Assembly (NCBI GenBank): GCA_009881125.1
Contig: WXFH01000057.1
Coordinates: forward strand, 1-18,854
DNA from: Acidaminobacter sp.
Lineage (GTDB): Bacteria; Bacillota_A; Clostridia; Peptostreptococcales; Acidaminobacteraceae
DNA: 18,854 bases
Reading direction: 5' to 3'
A program made the translations under genes and the position numbers. Within the stretch, counting starts at the first letter, position 1. Each line of letters opens with the position of its first letter. Shown in pieces: positions 7,727-14,796 of this stretch. The notes beneath the pieces are model-generated. The model made no database searches. It had not been told where the DNA came from and worked only from the letters and a program-made list of their open reading frames with translations.

Positions 7727-8212
7727 ATGGCAAGAGTTTCAATGGCTGAACTTAATGCTTCGGCAAAGGATGCTTTGGATCGCAGAGGCGTCAGACTCGA
7801 GGATCTCGCAGCTCTGGTGATGCATCTTCAAAAGAAATACAATGAGGACCTTACTCTTGAGGAATGCATGGAGAGTGTAGAGGCAGTGCTGAATAAACGC
7901 GAGGTGGCTCACGCTATTATAACAGGTGTCGCGCTGGATGAACTGGCAGAACGAAAGGCATTGCCGGAACCCCTTCAGCAAATTATTGAATCAGACGAAC
8001 CGCTGTATGGGATAGATGAGATTCTGCCATTATCCATCTCGAATCTTTATGGGACAATAGGCCTCACTAACTACGGCTATCTGGACAAAGAAAAAATTGG
8101 CATCATCAAAGAACTCGATGCCATGAAAGGTACTCATGTGCATACCTTTATGGATGATCTGGCAGCCGCAATCGCTGCGGCAGCTGCCAGCAGGATCGCC
8201 CATGCGGATTAA
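7727..8212 (+). CDS. pgpA: YutG/PgpA family protein (putative phosphatidylglycerophosphatase A)
   Basis: This 161-residue protein resembles Bacillus subtilis YutG. It contains YGIDEILPLSISNLYGTIG (94-112), then TNYGYLDKEKIGIIKELD (114-131) and the alanine-rich C-terminal helix DDLAAAIAAAAASRIAH (143-159). PgpA-family enzymes remove the phosphate from phosphatidylglycerophosphate to make phosphatidylglycerol. Unlike enterobacterial PgpA, this short form has no clear membrane spans, so its true substrate is less certain. The ATG at 7727 is chosen because GGGTGAAG (7717-7724) lies directly upstream and the protein then begins MARVSM; a GTG at 7706 in frame has a poorer site. It is probably co-transcribed with ppk2, 43 bases upstream. 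Confidence 0.82.
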   Translation: MARVSMAELNASAKDALDRRGVRLEDLAALVMHLQKKYNEDLTLEECMESVEAVLNKREVAHAIITGVALDELAERKALPEPLQQIIESDEPLYGIDEILPLSISNLYGTIGLTNYGYLDKEKIGIIKELDAMKGTHVHTFMDDLAAAIAAAAASRIAHAD

Positions 8213-8251
8213 CAGCAAATGCGCCCGCTGAAAGGCAGGACATAGACACGA

Positions 8252-8269
8252 CAGCAGTCGCGACTGCTG
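8252..8269. repeat. Perfect 18-bp palindrome between pgpA and rlmD
   Basis: CAGCAGTCGCGACTGCTG is a perfect palindrome. The flanking ACAGCA (8251-8256) can alternatively pair with TGCTGT (8271-8276). It ends 28 bases before a TATAAT box, so it may be an operator for the rlmD operon or the stem of a terminator for ppk2-pgpA. There is no T-run after it, which argues against a normal terminator. Confidence 0.55.
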
Positions 8270-8296
8270 GTGCTGTTCTGATGCCGGGTTTTGCGC

Positions 8297-8302
8297 TATA
8301 AT
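8297..8302 (+). promoter_or_regulatory. Candidate -10 box for the rlmD operon
   Basis: A perfect TATAAT lies 57 bases before the rlmD start in a 146-base gap. The matching -35 region (TGTTCT, 8274-8279, 17-base spacing) is poor. Placement right after the palindrome is suggestive of a regulated start. Confidence 0.4.
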
Positions 8303-8358
8303 ATAGAATAAGATAAAATCCAGCTTTGAATAATCGAGCTAATTGAAAGGGCTTACGC

Positions 8359-9741
8359 ATGAAAAAAAATCAAATAGTTAATTTTTGGATAGAAAAAATG
8401 GCGACGCTTCAAGAAGGAGTTGGTTATGTTGATCAAAAACCTGTTCATGTCAAAGGCGCTCTACCGGGTCAAAAGGTAGAGGTCAGGATTTCCAGGAACA
8501 GGGATCACCATGCAGAAGGCAAGTTGTTAAGTGTACTTGAAAAATCAGAGTTCGAGACGTCCTCATTCTGCAATCATTACGGCGAATGCGGAGGCTGCTC
8601 GCTTCAAACGCTGCCTTACAGCGCTCAGCTGGAAATGAAAAAGGATTGGATATGCGGGCTCCTTGAATCCCATCTGCCTGTAGAGGTTTTCAAGGACATT
8701 GAGTTCACAGGGGTATTGCCAAGTCCCAAACAATTGGCTTATAGAAATAAAATGGAATTTACCTTTGGAAACGCGTTCAAAGGCGGAGAGACAAATCTTG
8801 GGCTTCACAAAAAAGGTCAGTTTGGCTCAGTGATCACTACGGATCACTGCCAGATTTGCGATTCTGATTTTATGGTCATTTTAAGCGCTGTTTTAGAATT
8901 CTTTAAGAAGCGAGGCGTTGAGCACTATAATAAATTCAGTCATGAGGGGATCTTGCGGCATCTTGTCGTTCGCAAAGGGGAAAAAACAGGCGAGATTCTT
9001 GTAGCGCTGTCGGCTGCGAGACCATCGGCAGAAGATCTCAGCAGTTTCGTCGATCTGGTGACTGGATTAAAACTACAAGGCGAGATTGTCGGTGTTTTGT
9101 ATGTTGAAAACACCGGCAAAGCAGACGCGGTCAGTGGAGAGCCGGTCGTTCTGTACGGCAGGGACCATTACTATGATGAGATTCTGGGTCTTAGGTTTCG
9201 CATTTCGCTGTACTCGTTCTTTCAGACCAACACGTCGGGCGCTGAGTTGCTGTATCAGACGGCTTTTGACGGCCTTGAGGATATTCGCGGCAAATATATT
9301 TTTGATTTGTTCAGCGGAACCGGAACGATTGCACAGTTATTGGCTCAACGGGCAAAGCGTGTTGTGGGCATAGAAATTGTGGCGGACGCGGTTGAGGCAG
9401 CCATAGCCAACGCAGCTGAAAACGAGCTTTCCCACTGCGAATTCCGGGCTGGGGATGTTCTGGAAATTCTGGATCATTATGAAGGCCACAAACCTGATGT
9501 TATAGTGGTGGACCCGCCTAGAATGGGCATTGCTCAAAAAGCGCTTGAGAAAATTGTCGCTTTTGGAGCACCGGAAATCCTATACATTTCATGCAATCCC
9601 AAAACGCTTGCTGAGAATCTTTCAATGATGGCTCTGGCCGGATATCAACCCGTAAAGGTCACAGGCGTGGACATGTTCCCGCATACAAGTAATTGCGAAA
9701 CTATCTGTTGGCTGAGGCGTCGAGGAGGAAATGAAGAATGA
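8359..9741 (+). CDS. rlmD: 23S rRNA (uracil-C5) methyltransferase, RlmD/RlmCD family
   Basis: The 460-residue protein has the RumA/RlmD architecture: an N-terminal TRAM-like RNA-binding domain (about 5-60), 4Fe-4S cluster cysteines (C71, C77 and C80 with C164 or C167), and a Rossmann methyltransferase domain. SAM motif I is DLFSGTGTIA (316-325), the DPPRMG loop is at 385-390, and the catalytic cysteine is C412 in YISCNP. It makes m5U in 23S rRNA (U1939, and in Bacillus-type RlmCD also U747). The base E447 is kept, but its usual HVE context reads NCE. The ATG has AAAGGG (8346-8351) seven bases upstream. Its TGA overlaps the next ATG (ATGA), coupling it to the nitroreductase. RlmD versus RlmCD specificity cannot be told from sequence. 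Confidence 0.93.
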   Translation: MKKNQIVNFWIEKMATLQEGVGYVDQKPVHVKGALPGQKVEVRISRNRDHHAEGKLLSVLEKSEFETSSFCNHYGECGGCSLQTLPYSAQLEMKKDWICGLLESHLPVEVFKDIEFTGVLPSPKQLAYRNKMEFTFGNAFKGGETNLGLHKKGQFGSVITTDHCQICDSDFMVILSAVLEFFKKRGVEHYNKFSHEGILRHLVVRKGEKTGEILVALSAARPSAEDLSSFVDLVTGLKLQGEIVGVLYVENTGKADAVSGEPVVLYGRDHYYDEILGLRFRISLYSFFQTNTSGAELLYQTAFDGLEDIRGKYIFDLFSGTGTIAQLLAQRAKRVVGIEIVADAVEAAIANAAENELSHCEFRAGDVLEILDHYEGHKPDVIVVDPPRMGIAQKALEKIVAFGAPEILYISCNPKTLAENLSMMALAGYQPVKVTGVDMFPHTSNCETICWLRRRGGNEE

Positions 9742-10304
9742 ACAATGTCATAGAGGCCATTTTGAGCCGAAGAAGCATCAGAAAATATAAGTTGGACGCC
9801 ATAACGGAAGGGGATCTGCAGCAGATTATTGAGGCGGCTAAATACGCGCCCAGCGGTATGAATGCTCAGAGCTGGCATTTCAGCGTGATTCAGAACCGAG
9901 AGAAGATTGAGGCGCTGGAAGCGGTTGTGTATGAGGCGCTAAAAGGCTCAGAAGACCCTTATCTGAAAAAAATGGGTGAGCTTGCAGAGTTTCACTATTT
10001 TTATGGCGCCCCTGTTCTGGTGATCATCAGCAATGCGGCAAATTCAATTTCATTATCTCCGGTGTCAGACGCTGCGCTTGCTGCAGGCAACATGATGCTC
10101 GCAGCTCAAGCCCTTGACCTTGGCAGCTGCTGGATTCACATTCTGACGCGGCTTAGAGATGAACCGGGAGTGAAGGCCGCTTTGAGGGCACTGGGCGTTC
10201 CAAAGGGCTATGTCGTATGCTCGGCGCTGACCCTTGGTTATCCGGATGGGCCGTTGCCAAAGGCTGCAGAGCGCCGCGAAGGTACGGTCAATATTGTGGA
10301 ATAA
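9738..10304 (+). CDS. Nitroreductase family flavoprotein
   Basis: The 188-residue protein is an FMN-dependent nitroreductase-like oxidoreductase. The N-terminal SRRSIRKYK supplies the FMN-phosphate-binding basic residues, AAKYAPSGMNAQSWHFSV is the conserved flavin/substrate loop, and LDLGSCWIHI forms the later flavin-contacting segment. It is a compact form without the ferredoxin fusion seen in some Clostridia. The physiological substrate is unknown; such enzymes reduce nitroaromatics, quinones or enones with NAD(P)H. The ATG lies inside the rlmD stop (ATGA), with AGGAGG at 9723-9728. The methyltransferase gene follows by 42 bases in the same apparent operon. Confidence 0.9.
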   Translation: MNNVIEAILSRRSIRKYKLDAITEGDLQQIIEAAKYAPSGMNAQSWHFSVIQNREKIEALEAVVYEALKGSEDPYLKKMGELAEFHYFYGAPVLVIISNAANSISLSPVSDAALAAGNMMLAAQALDLGSCWIHILTRLRDEPGVKAALRALGVPKGYVVCSALTLGYPDGPLPKAAERREGTVNIVE

Positions 10305-10346
10305 AGCAGTGGATGTGTTACAAAATAATTTAGGAGGTGATGGCAC

Positions 10347-11258
10347 TTGAATCAGAAAACTTATAAAGACGAGGTAGAGGAAAAACTGGCCAAGTCACTG
10401 ACTGCACAGACGCCGGAACTGATCCCGTATTTGCCTTATCTGCTGATGGATATTTGGGACCTCGGTTCATCGCCTGAGGACATGAGGACATTAATTGAGG
10501 AGCATTTACCTTCTCCGCACAAACTGCATATAATTGACATGGGCTGTGCCAAAGGCGCCGCACCGGTTCACCTTGCCCGGGCGTTTGGTTGTCATGTGAA
10601 AGGGATCGACATCATTCCCGAATTTATTGAGGCGGCTGTCAAGCATGCAGAGGCGAATGGCGTTGGCGACCTATGCGAATTTGTCGTCGGTGACATCAAC
10701 GAGGCGGTTCTGATTGAGCGTAATTATGATATCGCGATTCTGGACGCCATCATGGATGTCCTTGGAACGCCGGCAGAAACCATTCGAATGATTCGTCACG
10801 TCATTAAGGAAAGCGGGTATCTTCTGATCAATGACGCTTACAAAATGCGCCCTGAGGATCAGGAGTCAAGAGATAGCAGGGAAGAGGCCAAGACAACCGG
10901 TTCCAAATACAGTTCCCCCAAAATGGCATTGGATGAAATTCCCGAGTTTCCGCTTGAAGTGCTTGAAGCCCCATATCTGACCTATGACGAGTGGCTGGCC
11001 CTCTTTAGAGCTGAAGGACTTGAAGTGGTCGCCACCATAGTGACAGAAGGTCAGGCCTTGTTTTCTTTCAACGACGCCCAGAAGGCGCTGATCCAGGTTC
11101 GCGCAGAAGAGCTGAAAGCCCTTCATCCGGAGAAGCAGGTGCTCTTTGATGAATTCATCAGAGCCCAGGGCGTCAAACAGGCGGCACCAGATATGCCACT
11201 GCAAGGGATTACCTGGTTGGTCAGAAAAATTCAGTTCATGCCATCGAGGTATCGCTAA
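10347..11258 (+). CDS. Class I SAM-dependent methyltransferase
   Basis: This 303-residue protein has an N-terminal helical region (1-55) followed by a Rossmann methyltransferase core: motif I IIDMGCAKGAAPVHLA (62-77), an acidic residue in VKGIDIIPEF (84-93), and motif III-like DIAILDAIMDVLGTP. The target is not known. The conserved DMGCAKG loop and small-molecule methyltransferase layout suggest a metabolite rather than rRNA, but this is inference. Start is TTG at 10347 behind a near-perfect TAGGAGGTGA (10331-10340). It is followed after 25 bases by the HD-CHAD gene and is very likely part of the rlmD operon. Confidence 0.85.
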   Translation: MNQKTYKDEVEEKLAKSLTAQTPELIPYLPYLLMDIWDLGSSPEDMRTLIEEHLPSPHKLHIIDMGCAKGAAPVHLARAFGCHVKGIDIIPEFIEAAVKHAEANGVGDLCEFVVGDINEAVLIERNYDIAILDAIMDVLGTPAETIRMIRHVIKESGYLLINDAYKMRPEDQESRDSREEAKTTGSKYSSPKMALDEIPEFPLEVLEAPYLTYDEWLALFRAEGLEVVATIVTEGQALFSFNDAQKALIQVRAEELKALHPEKQVLFDEFIRAQGVKQAAPDMPLQGITWLVRKIQFMPSRYR

Positions 11259-11283
11259 GGCTGAAATTTCAAGGACTGAGGAT

Positions 11284-12723
11284 ATGTCAAAAAAGGATTT
11301 CCAAAAAGAAGCAGACAATGCCCTGAACATGGATTCAACCCTTCGCGCGTCTTTAATTCTGGATTGGGTTTTTGAAGGGTGGTTTGACCTTGCGTCTAAA
11401 CCATGGCGTCTATTGGCTGAAGAAATCACCCATGTCCGTACGGTGGCAGCTTTAATGGCTGTCCTGGCAAGGATCAGAGGCCTTGATCCTGAGCTTGCGG
11501 AGATTATTGGCCTGCTCCATGATGCCGGCCGGCTCAGACCCGGGGGTGTACCTGAGGATCATGCCGAACATGGCGCCGCTGAGGTATCGGTTTTTTTAAA
11601 AGAAAACCAACTGTTGCCGGAATCGTTCCAACTCATTGCAGTTAATGCGATCCGACGTCACAGCGCTAAGGGAAAACAACAGGAGGACTATGACGAGCTG
11701 CTGAAGGACGCAGACGTGTTTCAGCGGCTTTTAGAAGGTGAGCCTATCCTTTCCAGGCCTGCCTGGCGAAAGCGCGCCGCGCTGGTCCTTGATGAGCTCA
11801 GACGGTATGCCGTACAAGCGGGAGACCATACGCTGACTCTTTCTCCCAAGGATCGCAGTGTTGAGGAAGGTTTCCTCAGATTTCTCTCAGAGGTTGACTC
11901 CTGGCTGCTGCTCCGCAAACATCATGTCCTGGATGAAAAGAGTGTGCATGATTTCAGAGTGTTTATCCGGCAGATCAAGGCACTCCAGTCTTTTTTCAAG
12001 CCTCTGTTTAAAGCGCGCCGCTATGAACGCGGACAGAAGCAGCTTCGAAAAGCATTGCACACCTTTGAAGACGCCAGAGAAAGCGCAGTAGAACTGAGGG
12101 CTATGGAAGACTTCGCAGCGAGCCTTGGCGGAGGCGCTGACAATGAGTCGCAGGTGGACTGGATCGCTCTCAGATCTGCGGTGTTCGCTGAGCGAGCTGG
12201 CGCAGCAATTGCTGAAGCCGGGGATTTTTCCTGGGCAAATGTCCTTCAAACCTGGGAAAGCAGCATGCGACATGCGGCCCTCTCAAAAAGAGTCTCAGAA
12301 ATGCCTCTTGACACTTTTGCCTTAAAACGAGTTAGACTGTGGTTACGGCAATGGACAAAGCATTATGGCCAAATGGATTTTGAAAATGACACTTTAATTC
12401 ATGCGAGCCGAATTGACGTGAAGAAAATCAGATACACCCTCAGGGCGGTTGAAAAGATCATCCCACTCGAATCCAGAGCCTTGCTAAACGCCCTTGAAGC
12501 TTATCAGACGTTGTCCGGCGCACTGCACGATGTGGCGGTGTCAAAGATTCTGCTCACTGAAGAGGGGGGCGTCCTCTCTGACAGCCAGGCTGAGTCCAAA
12601 CAGGGCGCGAAAGATCTCTCCGGCTATCTCAGCTTTCGCGAGAGACAGGGCTGTGAGTACCGTGCCCAGTTAAAATTTGTTCATGCCGGGCTGATGGAAG
12701 AGATTGAGGCATGGCTCAAGTGA
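11284..12723 (+). CDS. HD phosphohydrolase-CHAD domain fusion protein
   Basis: The 479-residue protein joins two recognisable domains. The N-terminal HD domain (about 40-160) has H50, the HD pair H79-D80 in LLHDAG, H96, H126 and D142/D144 in LLKDAD, consistent with an intact metal site for phosphohydrolase activity. The C-terminal CHAD domain (about 205-475) shows both histidine-containing half repeats, VHDFRVFIRQIK (221-232) and IHASRIDVKKIRYTL (372-386), plus LSGALHDVAVS (410-420). CHAD domains bind inorganic polyphosphate. The likely role is a nucleotide- or phosphate-linked hydrolase held at, or controlled by, polyphosphate. Start ATG at 11284 has AAGGA (11271-11275) upstream; an in-frame ATG at 11146 lies deep inside the previous gene and is rejected. 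It is the last gene of its operon. Confidence 0.87.
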   Translation: MSKKDFQKEADNALNMDSTLRASLILDWVFEGWFDLASKPWRLLAEEITHVRTVAALMAVLARIRGLDPELAEIIGLLHDAGRLRPGGVPEDHAEHGAAEVSVFLKENQLLPESFQLIAVNAIRRHSAKGKQQEDYDELLKDADVFQRLLEGEPILSRPAWRKRAALVLDELRRYAVQAGDHTLTLSPKDRSVEEGFLRFLSEVDSWLLLRKHHVLDEKSVHDFRVFIRQIKALQSFFKPLFKARRYERGQKQLRKALHTFEDARESAVELRAMEDFAASLGGGADNESQVDWIALRSAVFAERAGAAIAEAGDFSWANVLQTWESSMRHAALSKRVSEMPLDTFALKRVRLWLRQWTKHYGQMDFENDTLIHASRIDVKKIRYTLRAVEKIIPLESRALLNALEAYQTLSGALHDVAVSKILLTEEGGVLSDSQAESKQGAKDLSGYLSFRERQGCEYRAQLKFVHAGLMEEIEAWLK

Positions 12724-12765
12724 GATGCAGTCTTTTGACTTCTGTCTGATATGAGTGACAAAAAC

Positions 12766-12793
12766 ATGAGACCGCTTTAAAAAGCGGTCTCAT
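12766..12793. terminator. Long bidirectional terminator between convergent genes
   Basis: ATGAGACCGCTTT (12766-12778) and AAAGCGGTCTCAT (12781-12793) form a perfect 13-bp inverted repeat. Read on the minus strand it is followed by GTTTTTG, so it is a classic terminator for the AEC permease gene. On the plus strand only short T pairs follow, so termination of the HD-CHAD operon is probably weaker. Confidence 0.82.
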
Positions 12794-12879
12794 TCATTAA
12801 GCGCATCAATATTATGAATTTTTGTTCTGACGACTTGAGAAGCTGGCTTTATTAAGGGTTGAGCGATAGAAAAGCCGAA

Positions 12880-13878
12880 CTAAACCAACCCTTGAAGGAC
12901 ATAAAGGATGGGCAGTACGACGGCCAGCATGCCGGTATTAAACAGCCACAAGGAGTTGGCCAGATCTGCATCCAAACCATAGAGCTGGGGCGGAATCAGG
13001 GAATGGAAAGCCGGCGGCATGGCTGACATGATCAGTACGACCTTAACGACGAGACCATCCTGGAGCGTGTCCAGTCCCAGGGCAAAGGCAGCGGATAGGG
13101 CAATGGCAGGTACGGCTATGAATTTTATAACTGAGATTGCCAGGCACTCTTTCAGATAATGCCGGATCGCGCTGAATCTAATGCGATATCCAATTGACGT
13201 CACCAGCAGGAAAGACGAAAATGGGATAATGACCGCACTGACGGGCGAGAAAAACGACGGTCGCTCAACACCAAGGAAGTTGAGGATCAGACCGGCTGAA
13301 ATGCTGGTGATGTAAATCTGAAAGACAGGATCTTTTATAATTTTCATGAGCGCGGATTGCTTGTCTTCCTCACCCGCAGTTGTACCGTGAAGTCGAGCGA
13401 TTGGATATCCAACCAAAAGATAGAGAAATTCCTCCAGCAAACGGTACATGGAAGCGAGCGCGTAGCTGGCTTCTCCTAAAAAAATATAGCAGAATAGACT
13501 GCCAAAGCTTCCCAGGTTCATAAAAGCGCCAGAGCAAATAAAGGCGCCGGTCTGATGCCTTTCGTGTCCCATGCCTTTTGAAGTTGCGTAAGCCAGGATC
13601 CCGCCGGATAGGATAGCAAGAGCGCCAATTAACGGAAGCGCGACGTAGCGGAGGTCATCCAGCCGAACGACCCAGAAAGCGCCAAAGGTGACGACGGGAT
13701 TTAACCCAAACATGGCGAACAGCTGCATTCTGCGGACTGTGAGTTCTGCGCGGCCAAGGTATTGTGAAGCCTTGTCAGCCTCCAAACGACCTGCTTTGCG
13801 AAACAGGATTCTATTCAAGATCTGGCCCGTCAGAAGCCCAAAAAAGATTATGCTTATAGACAGTAAAAATCTGTTCAT
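12880..13878 (-). CDS. AEC (auxin efflux carrier) family permease
   Basis: The 332-residue protein is hydrophobic throughout, with about ten predicted membrane spans split by a charged middle loop (around the GTTAGEEDKQSALMK stretch), as in bacterial AEC-family carriers. An N-terminal span LLSISIIFFGLLTGQIL and the C-terminal half with MSAMPPAFHSLIPPQLYGLD (AMP...A...YG pattern) match the family. Bacterial members export or import malonate, malate, auxin-like or other organic anions; the substrate is not predictable here. It is the only gene on the minus strand. The ATG at 13878 gives the first membrane span at the N-terminus; the ribosome binding site in front is weak. A TTGCGT-17-TACAAT promoter lies about 80 bases upstream. 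Confidence 0.88.
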   Translation of the reverse strand: MNRFLLSISIIFFGLLTGQILNRILFRKAGRLEADKASQYLGRAELTVRRMQLFAMFGLNPVVTFGAFWVVRLDDLRYVALPLIGALAILSGGILAYATSKGMGHERHQTGAFICSGAFMNLGSFGSLFCYIFLGEASYALASMYRLLEEFLYLLVGYPIARLHGTTAGEEDKQSALMKIIKDPVFQIYITSISAGLILNFLGVERPSFFSPVSAVIIPFSSFLLVTSIGYRIRFSAIRHYLKECLAISVIKFIAVPAIALSAAFALGLDTLQDGLVVKVVLIMSAMPPAFHSLIPPQLYGLDADLANSLWLFNTGMLAVVLPILYVLQGLV

Positions 13879-13960
13879 AGGCCAAGTGGCTTTTCAGTCA
13901 TTGGTTTAAACGGAGAAAATACAGAAAACAACCTTATCACCTCGTATTTCTATAGTTTTT

Positions 13961-13989
13961 ATTGTAGACGCAATTTCTTTTCAACGCAA
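13961..13989 (-). promoter_or_regulatory. Sigma-A-type promoter for the AEC permease
   Basis: On the minus strand TTGCGT (13989-13984) and TACAAT (13966-13961) are separated by exactly 17 bases. It points toward the permease start, leaving an untranslated leader of about 75 bases in which I see no further structure. Confidence 0.68.
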
Positions 13990-14008
13990 CCTTACAACAA
14001 TTTTTCGG

Positions 14009-14031
14009 CGGAAGTGCTGCAAAGCGCTCCG
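14009..14031 (+). other. GNRA-capped hairpin in the rluF leader
   Basis: CGG(A)AGTGCT (14009-14018) and AGCGCTCCG (14023-14031) pair with one bulged A and one G-U pair around the tetraloop GCAA. It stands about 20 bases before the rluF ATG and its 3' edge touches GGAGG (14031-14035). It may affect translation or be chance. Confidence 0.4.
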
Positions 14032-14052
14032 GAGGCATGGAGTGACTCAATT

Positions 14053-14796
14053 ATGAGACTTAACGTATATATCAGCAGTACAGGCCTTTGCTCAAGGCGG
14101 GAAGCGGATCGACTCATTCTCGAGGGTAAAGTCAGGGTGAATGGAAAAGTCGCGGCGCTTGGAACTCAGGCCGAGCAGGGAGATGTCGTCGAGGTCGAAG
14201 GAAAAGTCCTGCGCAAAAAAGTGCCAAGTGTCTATATTGCTTTAAATAAACCCGTGGGCATTACCTGTACGACAGAGCGTCATATTAAGGGCAATATAAT
14301 CGATTTTGTGAATCACCCCCACCGGATCTTTCCGGTGGGAAGACTCGACAAAGATTCTGAAGGCCTTATTATCTTGACTAATGATGGCGGAATCGTCAAT
14401 GAAATCCTGAGAGAAGAGAACGATCACGAGAAGGAGTATCTCGTTCAGGTGGATAAGCCAGTGACACCTGAGTTTGTTAAAGCCATGTCCAATGGCGTCA
14501 GAATCTATAATCCAGTCAAAAGACAACATACAAAGACAAAGCCCTGCAAAGTCGTGCGTGTTTCGGAATATGGCTTCAGAATAGTTCTGTCTCAGGGACT
14601 CAACCGCCAGATACGGCGCATGTGTGAGGCGCTGGGTTATGAGGTGGTCAAGCTGAAGCGCACCAGAATCATGGATCTGCGCTTGGGAGATTTAAAGAGC
14701 GGTCACTGGAGACCACTCAGCAAAGAAGAGGTTGCAGGCCTAAGGTATAATCCCATTGAAGAAAAGGGCAGAAGCAAAGGAGGCGCCAAAAAATGA
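14053..14796 (+). CDS. rluF: 23S rRNA pseudouridine synthase, RluF/RsuA family
   Basis: The 247-residue protein has an N-terminal S4 RNA-binding domain (1-50, MRLNVYISSTGLCSRREADR) and an RsuA/RluB/E/F-type catalytic domain. The catalytic aspartate is D99 in VGRLDKDSEGL (95-105), and LSQGLNRQIRRMCEALGYEV is the conserved C-terminal strand-helix. It should convert a uridine of 23S rRNA (U2604 in the E. coli RluF case) to pseudouridine. The ATG at 14053 is chosen over GTG at 14014 because the S4 domain then begins at residue 1; GGAG at 14039-14042 is the likely ribosome binding site. Its stop overlaps the dioxygenase ATG (ATGA). The basic tail is short. RluF versus another RsuA-family target is a homology guess. 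Confidence 0.9.
   Translation: MRLNVYISSTGLCSRREADRLILEGKVRVNGKVAALGTQAEQGDVVEVEGKVLRKKVPSVYIALNKPVGITCTTERHIKGNIIDFVNHPHRIFPVGRLDKDSEGLIILTNDGGIVNEILREENDHEKEYLVQVDKPVTPEFVKAMSNGVRIYNPVKRQHTKTKPCKVVRVSEYGFRIVLSQGLNRQIRRMCEALGYEVVKLKRTRIMDLRLGDLKSGHWRPLSKEEVAGLRYNPIEEKGRSKGGAKK

Noticed and set aside
10866..11429. 187-codon minus-strand open frame across the methyltransferase and HD-CHAD genes
   Set aside because: It spans two supported plus-strand genes and their junction, and its product has no recognisable domain.
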